From Sorex araneus (lineage: Eukaryota; Chordata; Mammalia; Eulipotyphla; Soricidae), in assembly GCF_027595985.1 (NCBI RefSeq), contig NC_073305.1:177515089-177579088 (forward strand): DNA of 64,000 nt. Direction: 5' to 3'. The position numbers and the translations under genes are program-made. This document shows, in pieces, positions 20,908 through 31,270 of this stretch. Numbering within the stretch: position 1 is the stretch's first letter; each line of letters opens with the position of its first letter. The notes under the pieces were generated by a model. The model was not told the DNA's origin and did not search any database. It saw nothing but the letters and a program-made list of their open reading frames with translations.

Positions 20908-21296
20908 CATCTTCCAGTCTTCTGCCCTATGTGGAGACAATATCCTCCATAAAGAGCCTCTCATGTGTGTACTCTAAGTAGTTTCTGTTTCCCTTTGTTG
21001 GTCTCAGCTCTTCCTATTAATATTCAGAAGGCCTCTCACCAAAAGAACTTTCCTGAGTCTGGTCTAGCAAGGGGAAACCATCCCACCAGATTCTTTTCCG
21101 AAGTGGGTAAGTAGTTTCTGGCTACCATGAAAGGGAACCAAAGAGCGTTTTGACAAAGAGCACGTGTTCCTTGCACCCATCCATTCTTCCCTCCCTCCAC
21201 CCCTCACTCTTCTGCCTTCCTTTCCCCCTCCCTCCATCCGCCCCACTACCCACCCTCCTATTTTATATCTGTTCTGAGTTAGGAGGCGAGCTCAGG
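20908..21296. other. Single-copy sequence, pyrimidine-rich at 21175-21260
   Basis: Nothing recognised beyond a C/T-rich stretch. Confidence 0.45.
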
Positions 21297-21375
21297 GCTG
21301 GGGGTGTAGCTCATGAGTAAAGCACTTGTCTGACATGTAGAGAACCTGGGTTCTATGCCCAGCATGGAAAGGAAA
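21297..21375 (+). repeat. tRNA-Ala-like SINE head or tRNA pseudogene
   Basis: GCTGGGGGTGTAGCTCATGA matches the start and A box of tRNA-Ala, and AACCTGGGTTCTATGCCCAG keeps a recognisable B box. The rest of the length fits a ~70-nt tRNA, followed by an A/G-rich stretch. The stems are not intact (one extra base in the D loop, B box C-to-T), so it is not a working tRNA gene. It resembles ID-type or tRNA-Ala SINEs known from other mammals. Confidence 0.55.
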
Positions 21376-22205
21376 AAAGCAGGTGCAGTGAAGCTAAGGG
21401 CTGGACCGCGCACAGAAACTAGAGACACGGTGTGTTCCTGCGAGATTTCAAGTCCCCTCTGGGATGCCCTGAAGGACAGGGCTTTCATCTGACGGGGCAT
21501 CAGCGTGAATATTTCCACGTGCCCTGTCTGGCTCTTGGTATTACCCAAAGAGGTTTCAGGTTTCCGTTTCTACCTCCCACCTCACTGCCAAACTGAGATA
21601 AAGAGAAGTGGGCCAGTGGGGCAATAGAATAACCCTGGCTATAGAAGAAGAACCAAAGTTCAGAACTGTTATCTGCCAAGGGGGTGCAATTAGCAAGTGG
21701 CAGAGTCTACAGCTGGTGTTCAGCTCACACTGCGTCCCTCCCTGTGCTCGGTGCTAAGGGGTGTGGGACCAGCTGGAGCCAGGCAGGAGAGCACCAGAGC
21801 GTTCCAAGGAGTCAGGAAACCCTAGCTCCCCTCCTATCCTCTCCCAGCTCTGCCCAACCCTCACCCAACACAAACACACCCAGCCCTTGGCATTAGGATC
21901 CAGGGAGAGAGTCCAGTGACGACCAGCCCCCAGGTCGTGGGATGGCAGGAGATCACCAAGTCAAATGCCACCGCCAACAGTTGGGGTGTGGTGGGCGCTC
22001 GGGTAATGGAAAAGTCTGGTTCAGACTCCAGGACCTCAGTTTCCTGTCTGTGAAAGGAAGGCATTCCCCCACCTCTTTTTCTCCCAAGGCTGTGGAAGTG
22101 CCCCGGGATGAGTGCTCTGAAGGCCAGTTCCTGGTCTAGTCCCACTGCAAATCTCCCTTGGGAAATATACCCCGTGCATCACCCAGTCTCTTCCCTCGAG
22201 AAAAC
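21376..22205. other. Single-copy sequence upstream of the CpG island
   Basis: GC-richer than the AT-rich left half. Possible MIR trace at 22020-22060. No exon recognised. Confidence 0.4.
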
Positions 22206-22217
22206 AAAGCCAGAAGA

Positions 22218-22270
22218 GGAAGAAATAAATAAATAAATAGATAGATAAATAAATAAATAAATAAATAAAT
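22218..22270. repeat. (AAAT)n/(AGAT)n microsatellite
   Basis: AAAT units interrupted by two AGAT units in the middle. Confidence 0.9.
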
Positions 22271-22437
22271 GGGAACCAACTAAAACTGTACAACGTAGCA
22301 GAATTGCAACTCGGTGCGTCTGGTTTGCTGGTGTGCAGATGCCTAGAGCTTGTCGGGATGGGGAATAATCACTAACTTGTACCCCAGATTCTTGCCTGTA
22401 GATCTCCAAGTTTCCCCCTCATTGATGTCACACGGAT

Positions 22438-22474
22438 GCACGCGCGCGCGCGCGCGCGCACACACACACACACG
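22438..22474. repeat. (CG)n(CA)n alternating run
   Basis: About 10 CG steps followed directly by about 7 CA steps, all alternating pyrimidine-purine. Such runs can adopt Z-DNA; methylation state unknown. Confidence 0.9.
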
Positions 22475-22500
22475 GAGCGGTGTTCTCCTTATATACCGAG

Positions 22501-22556
22501 GAGGAAGTGAACTAATTCCTCAGGTCTTGAGGAAGTGAACTAATTCCTCAGGTCTC
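22501..22556 (+). repeat. 28-bp tandem duplication
   Basis: GAGGAAGTGAACTAATTCCT plus CAGGTCTT is present twice in direct succession (22501-22528, 22529-22556) with one difference at the last base. Each unit contains a GAGGAA...TTCCTC inverted pair, the core of an ETS-type site in both directions. Only the duplication itself is certain. Confidence 0.9.
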
Positions 22557-22919
22557 AAGGGGACACGGCCATGGGCAGGGTGAGCAAGTATCACCCTACA
22601 GTGACAGAACTCAGGGGGGCTCTGAGCCGGACTGATCTGCCAGAATAGGCAGCGGAGTAAGGGCTCCCAACCCCTTTGCCTCACCTTGGATGTTCCTCGC
22701 CAGGCACCTTAGTTCGAAGCCATCATTTTACAATGGGGTTGGTGTCTTTAAACACCCAGGCGCTATCACCAAGTGACCCTGCCTTGACACTCTTACTTTC
22801 CCTAAGCAAAGGTCACTGAACGCATTCACTGCAGTGGTGGAGGTAATAAGGTCTACAAGTAGCGAGCCTCACCCCTCTTTACCAATGATCGCCAAATAAG
22901 AACCAAAAAACTGCCTTAA
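22557..22919. other. Single-copy sequence
   Basis: No repeat or exon recognised. It may belong to the upstream promoter region of the CpG island. Confidence 0.4.
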
Positions 22920-22935
22920 AATAATGATTGCGGGG

Positions 22936-23175
22936 GGGGGGGAGGGGGGCTGAGCGATAGGGTGTTTGCCTTACACGCTGGGCCGACCGGGGTTCCACCC
23001 CCCCACCCCCCCACACCCCCCCCCCCGGCATCTCATATGGTCCCCCAAGCACCGCCAGGAGTAATTCCTAATTCCTGAGTGCAAAGCCAGGAGTAACCCC
23101 TGAGCATCGCTGGGTGTGACCCAAAAAGCAAAAATAAAATAAAATAAAATAAAATAAAATAAAATAAAATAAAAT
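22936..23175 (+). repeat. SINE-A copy with 16-bp TSD, G- and C-runs and (AAAAT)n tail
   Basis: Head GGCTGAGCGATAGGGTGTTT, then a long C run replacing the normal B-box region, ATCTCATATGGTCCCCCAAG, CCAGGAGTAATTCC, GGGTGTGACCCAAAAAGC and about nine AAAAT units. AATAATGATTGCGGGG is exact at 22920-22935 and 23176-23191. A G-rich run of about 12 G precedes the head. Confidence 0.9.
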
Positions 23176-23191
23176 AATAATGATTGCGGGG

Positions 23192-24930
23192 TGGGCGTGG
23201 GACGGGGGTGACGAATGTTAAAGAACCCAGATGGGCACGATATCGCTCAGGCGAACCGCCCCCCTTCCGTTCCCCCCTCCAAAGATCGCCAATAAACGAA
23301 GAAGAGTGAGGGATGCACGGTGCCTGCGCGAGCCCAGTAGTAGCGGGGACTGTGCTGAATAAATCAGTACCGCGCCTTCTCCCCGCAGGGGCTGCAGTTT
23401 GACTGCTCCGCCTGGCACGGCTCCAGAGCCACGTCCCGGCGCTTCATCCCTTTCTCCCCGGGCCCCGCCGCCGCCTCCCCGCCCCTGCGGCCCGGGGGCC
23501 CGGGGGGAGGCGGCCGGCCGAGCCCGCATCTGGGCGCTGCGAGGGGCGGGCCGGGGCGCGGCCGGCGGCGGGGCCGGCGCGAGCAGGAGGAAGTGGGTCG
23601 GCGCGGCCGCGGGAGCCGGCGGGCAGCGCGCAGAGTCCCCGGGCCAGGAGCCGCGCGTCTCCGGTAAGCGCCCGCTTTCTGCCGGCACCCCGGGGTCCTT
23701 CTGCGGGGGTGGCCCCCGCGGGGCGTCCCGGCCGGGCGGGGTGTGGGGGGGAGGAGCACCCTGCAGAGGGATCTTTGTTGGGGGCGCCCCGCTCCGCAGG
23801 TGGAGGTGGGCGGGGCGGCGGGTGGGCTGCAGGTTCGGACCTTTCTTTCTCCGCCGGGCGCTGCTGGCCGCGGGGTTGGGGGGGTGGGGGGGCACCCCGG
23901 GAGGGTCTTCCAGGAGCGCCCCGCTGCCGAGATCCGGCCGGGCCGCTGCCCTCGGCCGCCTGGAGGGGGCGACCCGCGGAGTCCCGGTTCCAGTCGGGGT
24001 TGCTGCCTGGCTGGACCCGGCGGACCCGCGGCGGCTGCAACGGTGGCGGCTGAGAATTGGAGGCCGGGGGCGGGGGGGGGGCGGGGGAGGTGGGCGAGGT
24101 GTTTCCGTGCATCCGGGAGCGTGACTAGACCCCCCCACCCGCCCCCGCACGCAGAGGCAGACCCCCAAACGATACCCGTTGTTGGGGGACCAACCGCGCC
24201 TGGTGGACTCCCTAGCACGGTGGCGGGTCCCAGTGCATCGTCCCCCACCAGGACCCAAAACGGGGGGATCTGCGGGGGCGGGGGGCGCGCGCTAAAGCTG
24301 CAGGGTCCCCGCTTTAGGAGCAAAGTCGCGGCTGGTCGATGGCCCCTTGGGGCCGGTGCGGGGGGAGTCGAAAGCCGGTGGCTCCTCCGTCCCCAAGGGT
24401 CAGCGGTCCACCTTTCTGGTCTCGGAGGCGCGCGCGGGTCTGCGGGGGACGCCGGGTGGACCCTCTTTGTGTTCTGGGATGGAGGGGTCTGAGCCTCAAG
24501 CTGGAAGCTGCAGGGCGGGAGGCGGAGCGGTGCCTGGGACACGGAGAGAGACTCCCCCTGGCTGGGAAACTTTCTTCGGTGCGTCCCGGGAAACGCCGGC
24601 GGCGCGGGGCGTGGGAGCCGGAGCTGCGTGACGTGTGAGCGCGCGGCTTCCCGGTGTCCCCCCACCCTGCAGGTGCTCGCGGTTCCCGCACGCATTTCCG
24701 CGGTCGCGGAGCAGCCCAGGGCCGGTGCGGGGCTGTTTCCCGGCGGCTGCGGTGTAGCCGAGGACAATGCCCCCGGGCTCCGAGGCCCAGCTGCTCTGGG
24801 GGGTTTCCGACCCACGACTGGCTATGGGAGTACCGAGTGTTTGTGTGAAAGCCAGGAAGCCCCGAGGTTGAGTCTAGGTCAGATTTGTCATCCGCCAGAA
24901 TTCCAGGCTCCACGCTCCGTCGTATAATGC
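23192..24930 (+). promoter_or_regulatory. CpG island, likely gene promoter
   Basis: CpG dinucleotides are dense from about 23340 to 24640 and fade by 24930, in sharp contrast to the CpG-poor flanks. It holds GC boxes (for example GGGGCGGGCC near 23546), ETS-like GAGGAAGTG at 23587 and a CRE-like TGACGT at 24628. Very long open frames on both strands here (up to 483 codons) reflect GC richness and overlap one another, so they are not evidence of protein. No TATA box is obvious. The gene cannot be named from this window. Confidence 0.8.
23399..23663 (+). other. Putative non-coding first exon ending in a splice donor
   Basis: CTCCG at 23659-23663 is followed by GTAAGCGCCC, a good mammalian 5' splice site (G|GTAAGC). 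The exon would be GC-rich untranslated sequence within the island. Its start is unknown; 23399 is a nominal limit, chosen because a weak acceptor-like CTTCTCCCCGCAG precedes it, which alternatively might make this an internal exon. If the donor is real, sequence to the right is intron. RNA evidence is required. Confidence 0.45.
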
Positions 24931-25807
24931 CTCTGAAAATAGTTTATCAAGGGTTCGACTCCTCGGCATCTTCTGGCGTCTCGATCTCTGTGCTTGGAGT
25001 GCTGGGGAAGAACTTGGCTCTTCCTTAGACACCGTTGAGCCCGCTCTGAAGCCCAGAGATGGGGAATTAGGAAACTTCTTCCTCGCTTGGACCCGGCCAG
25101 GTGCGGTCTGCTGACCTTGGCTTCCTCTGAACAGCCTGACTTTCATGCATCTGATGGTTTTCTAAAACCTCATCCGCCTTCCTTACCTTTCACTCCGGGA
25201 AAGGTAAGGAGTGTGGATACTGAGATACAGAAGGGACATTTGACCATTTGTCCTCTTGGAGCCGAACTTCACTTTTTGTTCTGTTTGCAGCCACAGGTGC
25301 CCACCACCAAACTACCTTAAGAACTGTTTTCCCAGGGGTCACCCTCCTCTCCCCACCCCCCTTCTCAGGATGTCTTAGAGTGCCTGGCCACTTCCTTACC
25401 TGGTGCCAAGTTCCCCCAAAGCTCTCTGCTGCAGGCAGAGCAGAGAGAAGAGTAGGTTCTCTGGCCATGCTCTCAGTCTGGGTACTTCCTAACTCTGCTT
25501 TTCCTTTTTTCCTTGACTGGATATCCCTGCTCCATCTCCGTCTTCCCCAAGGTCATCAGCTTCCTTCATTGCCTATCATGGTCGTTGCCAAAATAGTCCA
25601 AGCTTCCAATTTTCCACAGTATGTTTAACAGGTATTTCAAAGAGGTTAAATGATTTTCTTTTCATAAATCAATAGAAAGTGACATTCTGATTTTTCCAAA
25701 CCAAGAATAATTATTGAGGCGATGATTCCTCCTCAGGCCAATAATTTAAATAAGATATAAAGGTATAGAGACTGACACAGAAATAGAAGACAGATTTGAA
25801 TCATATT
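24931..25807. other. Single-copy sequence downstream of the island, presumably intronic
   Basis: No repeat recognised. Open frames at 25087-25628 lack a domain, and codon composition does not differ from the flanks. Confidence 0.4.
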
Positions 25808-25821
25808 AAATCTTTGGGCCC

Positions 25822-25925
25822 GACTGGTGGAGGGAGGGATGTTTGATCATTGTGAGATTGTAACGCAAACATGAAAGTTTGTAATTATCTCACGGTGATT
25901 CGGTAAAATTTTAAAAATTAAAAAA
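25822..25925 (+). mobile_element. Very short L1 3' end, 14-bp TSD
   Basis: Only the last ~100 bases of the L1 3' UTR: GACTGGTGGAGGGAGGGATG, TTTGATCATTGTGAGATTG, AATTATCTCACGGTGATTCG and an A-rich tail. AAATCTTTGGGCCC is exact at 25808-25821 and 25926-25939. Confidence 0.93.
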
Positions 25926-25989
25926 AAATCTTTGGGCCCTATAGAAACTAAGATCCACTCCTGGATCTCTTCCTGGATTCTTTTTCTTT

Positions 25990-26168
25990 TCTAAGGGGGT
26001 GGGGGTTGGGTGGGGTCACACCTGGTGATGCTCAGGGGTTACTCCTGGCTCAGCACTCAGCGATCACTTCTGGTGGGCTCGGGGGAACTTATAAGACGCT
26101 GGGGATCGAACCTGAGTTGGCCGCGTGCAGAACAAGCGCCTACCTGCTGTACTATGTCTCTTGCCCCT
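25990..26168 (-). repeat. SINE-A variant with GATCACTTCTGG body
   Basis: GGGGTCACACCTGGTGATGC, AGCACTCAGCGATCACTTCT, GGGGAACTTATAAGACGCTG, GGGGATCGAACCTGAGTTGG. The body differs from the common type and matches 27567, so the two form a separate subfamily. Confidence 0.82.
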
Positions 26169-26891
26169 CTGCTTGGATTTTTAATGGCTGAAGTCTACAT
26201 AATAACGGTTTCTGATCACTGCTGAAGGTTATCTTCCCGACAGTTGTCACCAAGGAGCTAGTATAGCCCCTGACTCCTGCTGAGTTCGGACAAAAATAAG
26301 TACACTGGGCCCAGCCAAGCTCTGAGTGAAGGTGGCCTGTGCAGCTTCTTAGCACCAAGCCTGTTAGGCCCCGAAAGGAAATCACTTGGACATCGGCTCT
26401 TTTACAGTTGGGAACGTGGTGAGGTCAGAGTTGCTCAGTCTTTCTGGATTACCTCACCTTTGCTCATTTCTTCCTCTATAAATGTAAGAAGCAATGGCCT
26501 TTTCTTCTGGAGTTGGGCCGGGCTGTGATGATTATCAAGGAAATAATGCACCGTCTGTGCTGGGCACATATTGTGTGCTTTAGAGATGATGGTGGTCTAA
26601 ACCCAGTCCTGGGAGTGAATGGTTTTGCTGGTGGCTATTCAGCTCTGGATTGTTTTGGCATGGCTGGGATTTCACCCATGTGTGTTGCTTTCTCCCCTGA
26701 ACCTCGATACCTGGAAGTGATGGTGCCAGGGAGATATATTTCTAGTTAAAGGTTACGGCTCACTCTTTAAGAGACACCAGCAAATCGCTTGTTGTTTTTG
26801 ACTCAGCAAAAACATGGTTTCTAAGGCAAAATAGTCATGCATTTCAGCAGGGATGGCATTGGGAACATTTTCTAAACAAAAACCTTGAGCA
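26169..26891. other. Single-copy sequence
   Basis: No repeat recognised apart from a possible MIR trace near 26450-26490. No exon recognised. Confidence 0.4.
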
Positions 26892-27075
26892 GGGGCTGGG
26901 GCGATAGCACAGTGGGTAGGGCGTTTGCCTTGCACTCGGCCAACCCGGGTTCGATTCCCAGCATCCCATAAGGTCCCCTGAGCACTGCCAGGAGTGATTC
27001 CTGAGTGCAGAGCCAGGAGGAACCCCTGCACATCGATGGGTGTGACCCCAAAAGCCCCCCCCAGAAAAAAAACCC
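26892..27075 (+). repeat. SINE-A copy
   Basis: Full head (GGGGCTGGGGCGATAGCACA), B box GGTTCGATTCC, body and A-rich end. CCTTGAG plus AG occurs on both sides (26883, 27082), so the TSD is short and imperfect. Confidence 0.9.
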
Positions 27076-27566
27076 AAGAAGCCTTGAGTAGCTTAGTCCT
27101 TGTGTGTCTAATGTATCTCAAATAATAGTGTTTCGTTGCATGCAGACCTGCCTTAGTCTTGCATAATCTTGCATTATGAAATGAAAGACTGACACCCAGC
27201 TATTCAGGCATTCGGAGCCATGGGCATCTGTGCTAAATAGAACTGACTGGCTGAAGAGATAGTTTTCAGGTAATTAGCTGCTGATGGTGTGCTTGGTTTT
27301 GAATTATTCAAGCTGAAGGAAGCTTTCACAAAGATGATAGAAATAGAGGCTATATTCATCTTAGCAAATATAGACTACTCTTGGAAGCAGAATAACTGGA
27401 CCATGGATTATACAAAGTCCCATTTCAAAGACTCATCCAACTTGACCGTTGATCAAAACGGTTTTCACATTTGAGTCATGTGGGAGTATCTTTTCCATCT
27501 GAAGACTCTAGGTTACTGGAAACAGTTTCCCTGATAAGGTAGTAGCCAAGTAAAAAATTCTAACAT
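27076..27566. other. Single-copy sequence
   Basis: No repeat or exon recognised. Confidence 0.4.
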
Positions 27567-27742
27567 TGTGGGGGTCTGGGGATAGGGATTCACACCCGGT
27601 GATGCTCAGGGGTTACTTCTGGCTCTGCACTCAGGGATCACTTGTGGTGGACTCAGGGGAACAAGTGGGGTGCTGGGGATCGAACCTAAGCTGGCCGCAT
27701 GCAGGGCAAGTGCCTACCCGCTGTGCTGTCTCCCTGGGCCCT
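27567..27742 (-). repeat. SINE-A variant with GATCACTTGTGG body
   Basis: Same variant body as 25990: CAGGGATCACTTGTGGTGGA, GGGGAACAAGTGGGGTGCTG. The head end is damaged (CTGTCTCCCTGGGCCC). Confidence 0.82.
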
Positions 27743-27759
27743 CTACTTGGAGAGGCATA

Positions 27760-27823
27760 AACTTCATTTTTGGGTAAATATTGAATTACTGAACCTCATA
27801 TTTGGGTAAATATTGAATTACTG
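27760..27823 (+). repeat. 32-bp imperfect tandem duplication
   Basis: AACTTCATTTTTGGGTAAAT continuing to ATTGAATTACTG (27760-27791) is repeated as AACCTCATATTTGGGTAAAT and ATTGAATTACTG (27792-27823), with two differences. Confidence 0.9.
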
Positions 27824-29389
27824 CTTGACAGAAAGATTCAGGGACTGAAAACCCATCCCCCCAACCCAAGCTTCCCCCCACCCCCATATAATCCCAGAGG
27901 AAAGACAGCCTGAAGGTTGTTAATGTTAGGCTAAGTTTTGAAAAGCTTCCAGCTCCACCCACTTGATACAGTAGCCTGACTCTAGGAGGGAGAGTCGGGC
28001 TGTTTGCAGGTCTTTAATTAAGAAAGTTGTTTTGGTAAATTTTAATAACCGGGGTGCTGCCAGTCCTTCAGAAAACCACTTATCAGCAACATTAGGAAGG
28101 TCAGATGGTTAGAACATTTGGTCAAAAAGTAGCAAGCCTCTAAATGTGAACAACTTCTCTTTAAAATATCGAAGGACTAAATTAGTAGATCAGGATATCA
28201 TCAGGTGAGCCCTAAATTTTGCTGCAGTGAAAGACAGCCTGTTCTCTGCATCTGGTCCCACTGAATACAGAGCTCAGTGACCTACATCTGACTAGAGATG
28301 GAAGAGCAAGACAGGACGAGAAGTTCCAAATTGCAGAAGAGAGGCAGGGGCAAACCTTTGTTCTATAAAGTGACAAATAACATTTTAGACTTAGTGTGTG
28401 TGGAGGCGTTGGGGGTGAGGGGAGAGATTATTTACTGTCCTTCAAAAATGTAAAATCAAGTGTTTGCTCATAAGCTGGATTTCTCCTGCAATCATAGCTC
28501 ACCAACTCTCTTCTGATGAGACATTCTGATGAGACGTAATATCCACCCCTATTTTCATGGAGACCAGAAACACTCAGGTCATCGCCTCTGTTGAGTCTGA
28601 ATCCACTTGACTTATAGACTTATGATCTCTTTCGCCCTCCTTTCTCCAGCCCTTCTTCCTTGTTTTCTCCTTACAGTGGGTTGGAAGTCTTGATCAGTGT
28701 TTGACAATCAGTTGATACAGGAATGGCAATGAAGAATTTGTCAGTGTTGCCCCCTTGAGTTAAGTGCTGCATGGGGAGAGAAGCCCAGCTAGGGTGGAAT
28801 AAAACTCATGTGGAAACCGGTATTTGGTGAAGATTATTGGCCCTGTGAAATGAAATCCAACCCACTTTCCGCCCTGCAGAGCCCCTAGGCTGTCTGATCT
28901 GTACCCCTTTTCTAACATCTTCCCCTGTATCCCCTTCATACCTGTAATTCAGGAGAACTCACCGAACCATAGACGGGCTGTGCCCTCGGCAGTTACAGAA
29001 ATCCCTGGATACAAAATTTAAATCAATTTCTCTTCCTGGGAGTATCTCTCCATCCCATTGGGCAGAGATGTGAGATGTGTTGTCAGCAAGCGACCTTATA
29101 CATGAAGGGCTTAGGAAGACGGAGGAATCTAGTCTAGATCTAGGTCCAGGATATGGCCTTTTGAGACTAGGGGACAGTTTTGTTCCTCCTTGTATCTTAA
29201 TGGGTTTGAGCTTACCTCTTGAACCCATCACAGAGTCGGGCACGGAGTTGTTACCTGATTTGTATATGAAACACTATCAAGCATCGCATCTACAGATCAG
29301 GCTTTGAAGTCGGGTTATGCTGAGGTCTCGCCTGAGCTTCCCCATTTATCTGATGCAAGTCCCACCATCTTTAAAAGAAATGATAAGAA
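27824..29389. other. Single-copy sequence
   Basis: About 1.5 kb without a recognised interspersed repeat. CTGATGAGAC occurs twice, 12 bases apart, around 28514-28536. Open frames at 28959-29307 overlap on opposite strands and have no domain. Confidence 0.45.
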
Positions 29390-29403
29390 TGATCTCCTAA
29401 TTG

Positions 29404-29586
29404 GTTTTTTTTTTTTTTTTTTGCTTTTTGGGTCACACCCAGTAATGCTCAGGGGTTACTCCTGGCTTTGCACTCAGGAATTACTCCTGGCGGTGCTTGG
29501 GGGACCATATGGGATGCTGGGGATCGAACCCGGATTGGCCACGTGCAAGGCAAACGCCCTACCCACTGTGCTATCGCTCCGGCCCC
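29404..29586 (-). repeat. SINE-A copy with 14-bp TSD
   Basis: Long T run (the A tail), then GCTTTTTGGGTCACACCCAG and a well-conserved body and head. TGATCTCCTAATTG is exact at 29390-29403 and 29587-29600. Among the youngest-looking copies. Confidence 0.95.
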
Positions 29587-29600
29587 TGATCTCCTAATTG

Positions 29601-31200
29601 TTAGGAATGAATGAGAGTTCCCTCTCTAAAGCATTTAGTTCAGGATCCAACATGTAGTAATTGCTTAATAAATGGTAGCTTCATTATTCTAGAGCCATTT
29701 ATTGAGAACCCATTGTGGCTAAAATTAGACCTGATGCTGTTCTAGGTCAAGTGGCCAACACTGAGACATGGTCTTTAAAAAGCTGTCACCATAGGGGGAT
29801 GATGGGTGGGCCACCGTGGACCGGTGCCTCCAGGAAGCTTCCCAGGGAAGGCAACCTTTGATCTGTGATTTTAATGATAGCAAGAAGTTCCTGTTCATCA
29901 GCTCTAAAATACTTTTTAAATACGTCATTTTTAATGTACCTCTAAGAAAAGAAAATGTTATCAGTAAAATTGACATCATCTCTGAGAAAATGCATCCGTA
30001 AATTGTACAAACATGATTCTTGGAATCAGTAAAATGTGTTGGTTATTTGTGCACCTTAAATATCTGTTGCCCAAATTATGTTAAGTCTGGTTGCATTTTG
30101 CTTCATTGATTTACATTGTAACTCATTTTCTCTTTTCTGCTTCTTAGCTCTGGGAAGTTGTCTTAGATATGGCAAAAATAAAAAAGGTTAACAATAATAA
30201 ATTCACGAACAACGTTGTGAAATATTTGTTGTCTGGTTCACTTCAAACGTATGACTGAAAATATTAAGTTCAGCTATTTTAATGAATAAAGTATATAAGT
30301 GGTTCTGTTTAAGTGAAATTGATCTACACACGACTTGGGTAAGCTAGACTTGGCCTACTTTCGCAGCTGGAGAATTCCCTTTGGCAGCTGTCTGAAAGAT
30401 GTGTGAAAATTTAATGTACATAAATGCCTTCCTAAGAGCAACAAAGACATTAATTAGCTGTGTTTATGTCCTTCTGTTTTCTACATTTGATTTAACTTCA
30501 ATACTCCTCTCCTCTGTATCCCAAGGGACTGATCATCTGTCTTGGTCCGTGATGAAAATGAAATGGAAGGAGCCCCCTTCCTTGAGAGCGGGCCCTCTTC
30601 CTGCTTGGGCCGACCTTGCCTGCTTCTCTTACAGGAAGCTCTGTCCTCTGTCCTTCCTTCCCCACCCTTCCCTGTGCCCATGAGAGGGCAAAACGCTTCT
30701 GAGTCTTTGCTTCCCGATGTCCTCAGAACCCTGAATCCTCCCCCAAGATCTTTTCAGGGCCCCGCTCAGAGCCCTGGTCTGCGCTCTGTCCAAGCTTCAT
30801 TTAAGCTCCCAGTTTTTGATGACTCCCAGGACTTCTGATGGCCCTTGGCTGTCTCTAGCTGTGACAGTATGTGCCTTCCTGTGGCCATGATTTGCGTTTC
30901 AGCATATCCCCCAAGTCCAGTACCCAGTGGCATGCTGGCTCTGCACCACGCCCTTCCCATATCTCCCTGAAATCTGTTCCTCTGGGGACACTTTAAACAT
31001 TTGATTTATCACTGTGGAATCCCAAGGTCATAAGTTCACATCTCTCTATGTGTTCTAATACTTCTTCCACCGCCACCGCCAGAGCTCTGGCTCACCCTGA
31101 AAAGACACCTTATTCTTCCCTGGGCCCCGTTCCCTCTGATAACCACCTGAGTCTGGAAGTTCATTGTGTTGGCTTTTGCCAGTTGATTTGCTTTAGCTTT
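29601..31200. other. Single-copy sequence
   Basis: A possible MIR 3' end at 29640-29690 (GTAGTAATTGCTTAATAAAT). No other repeat recognised. Open frames at 30399-30838 are pyrimidine-rich and not convincing. Confidence 0.45.
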
Positions 31201-31270
31201 TCCTATCTGACATATGACTAAGACATATCTGACATTCCTATCTGACTTATGAGTAAGAAAATATCTTTCA
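31201..31270 (+). repeat. ~35-bp diverged tandem duplication
   Basis: TCCTATCTGACATATGACTA (31201) and TCCTATCTGACTTATGAGTA (31235) begin two similar units. Confidence 0.75.

Noticed and set aside
23218-24815. Open frames of 346 and 483 codons on the minus strand and 241-249 codons on the plus strand
   Set aside because: They overlap each other in several frames across a CpG island; GC-rich DNA has few stop codons. The products are Pro/Arg/Gly/Ala-rich with no domain.
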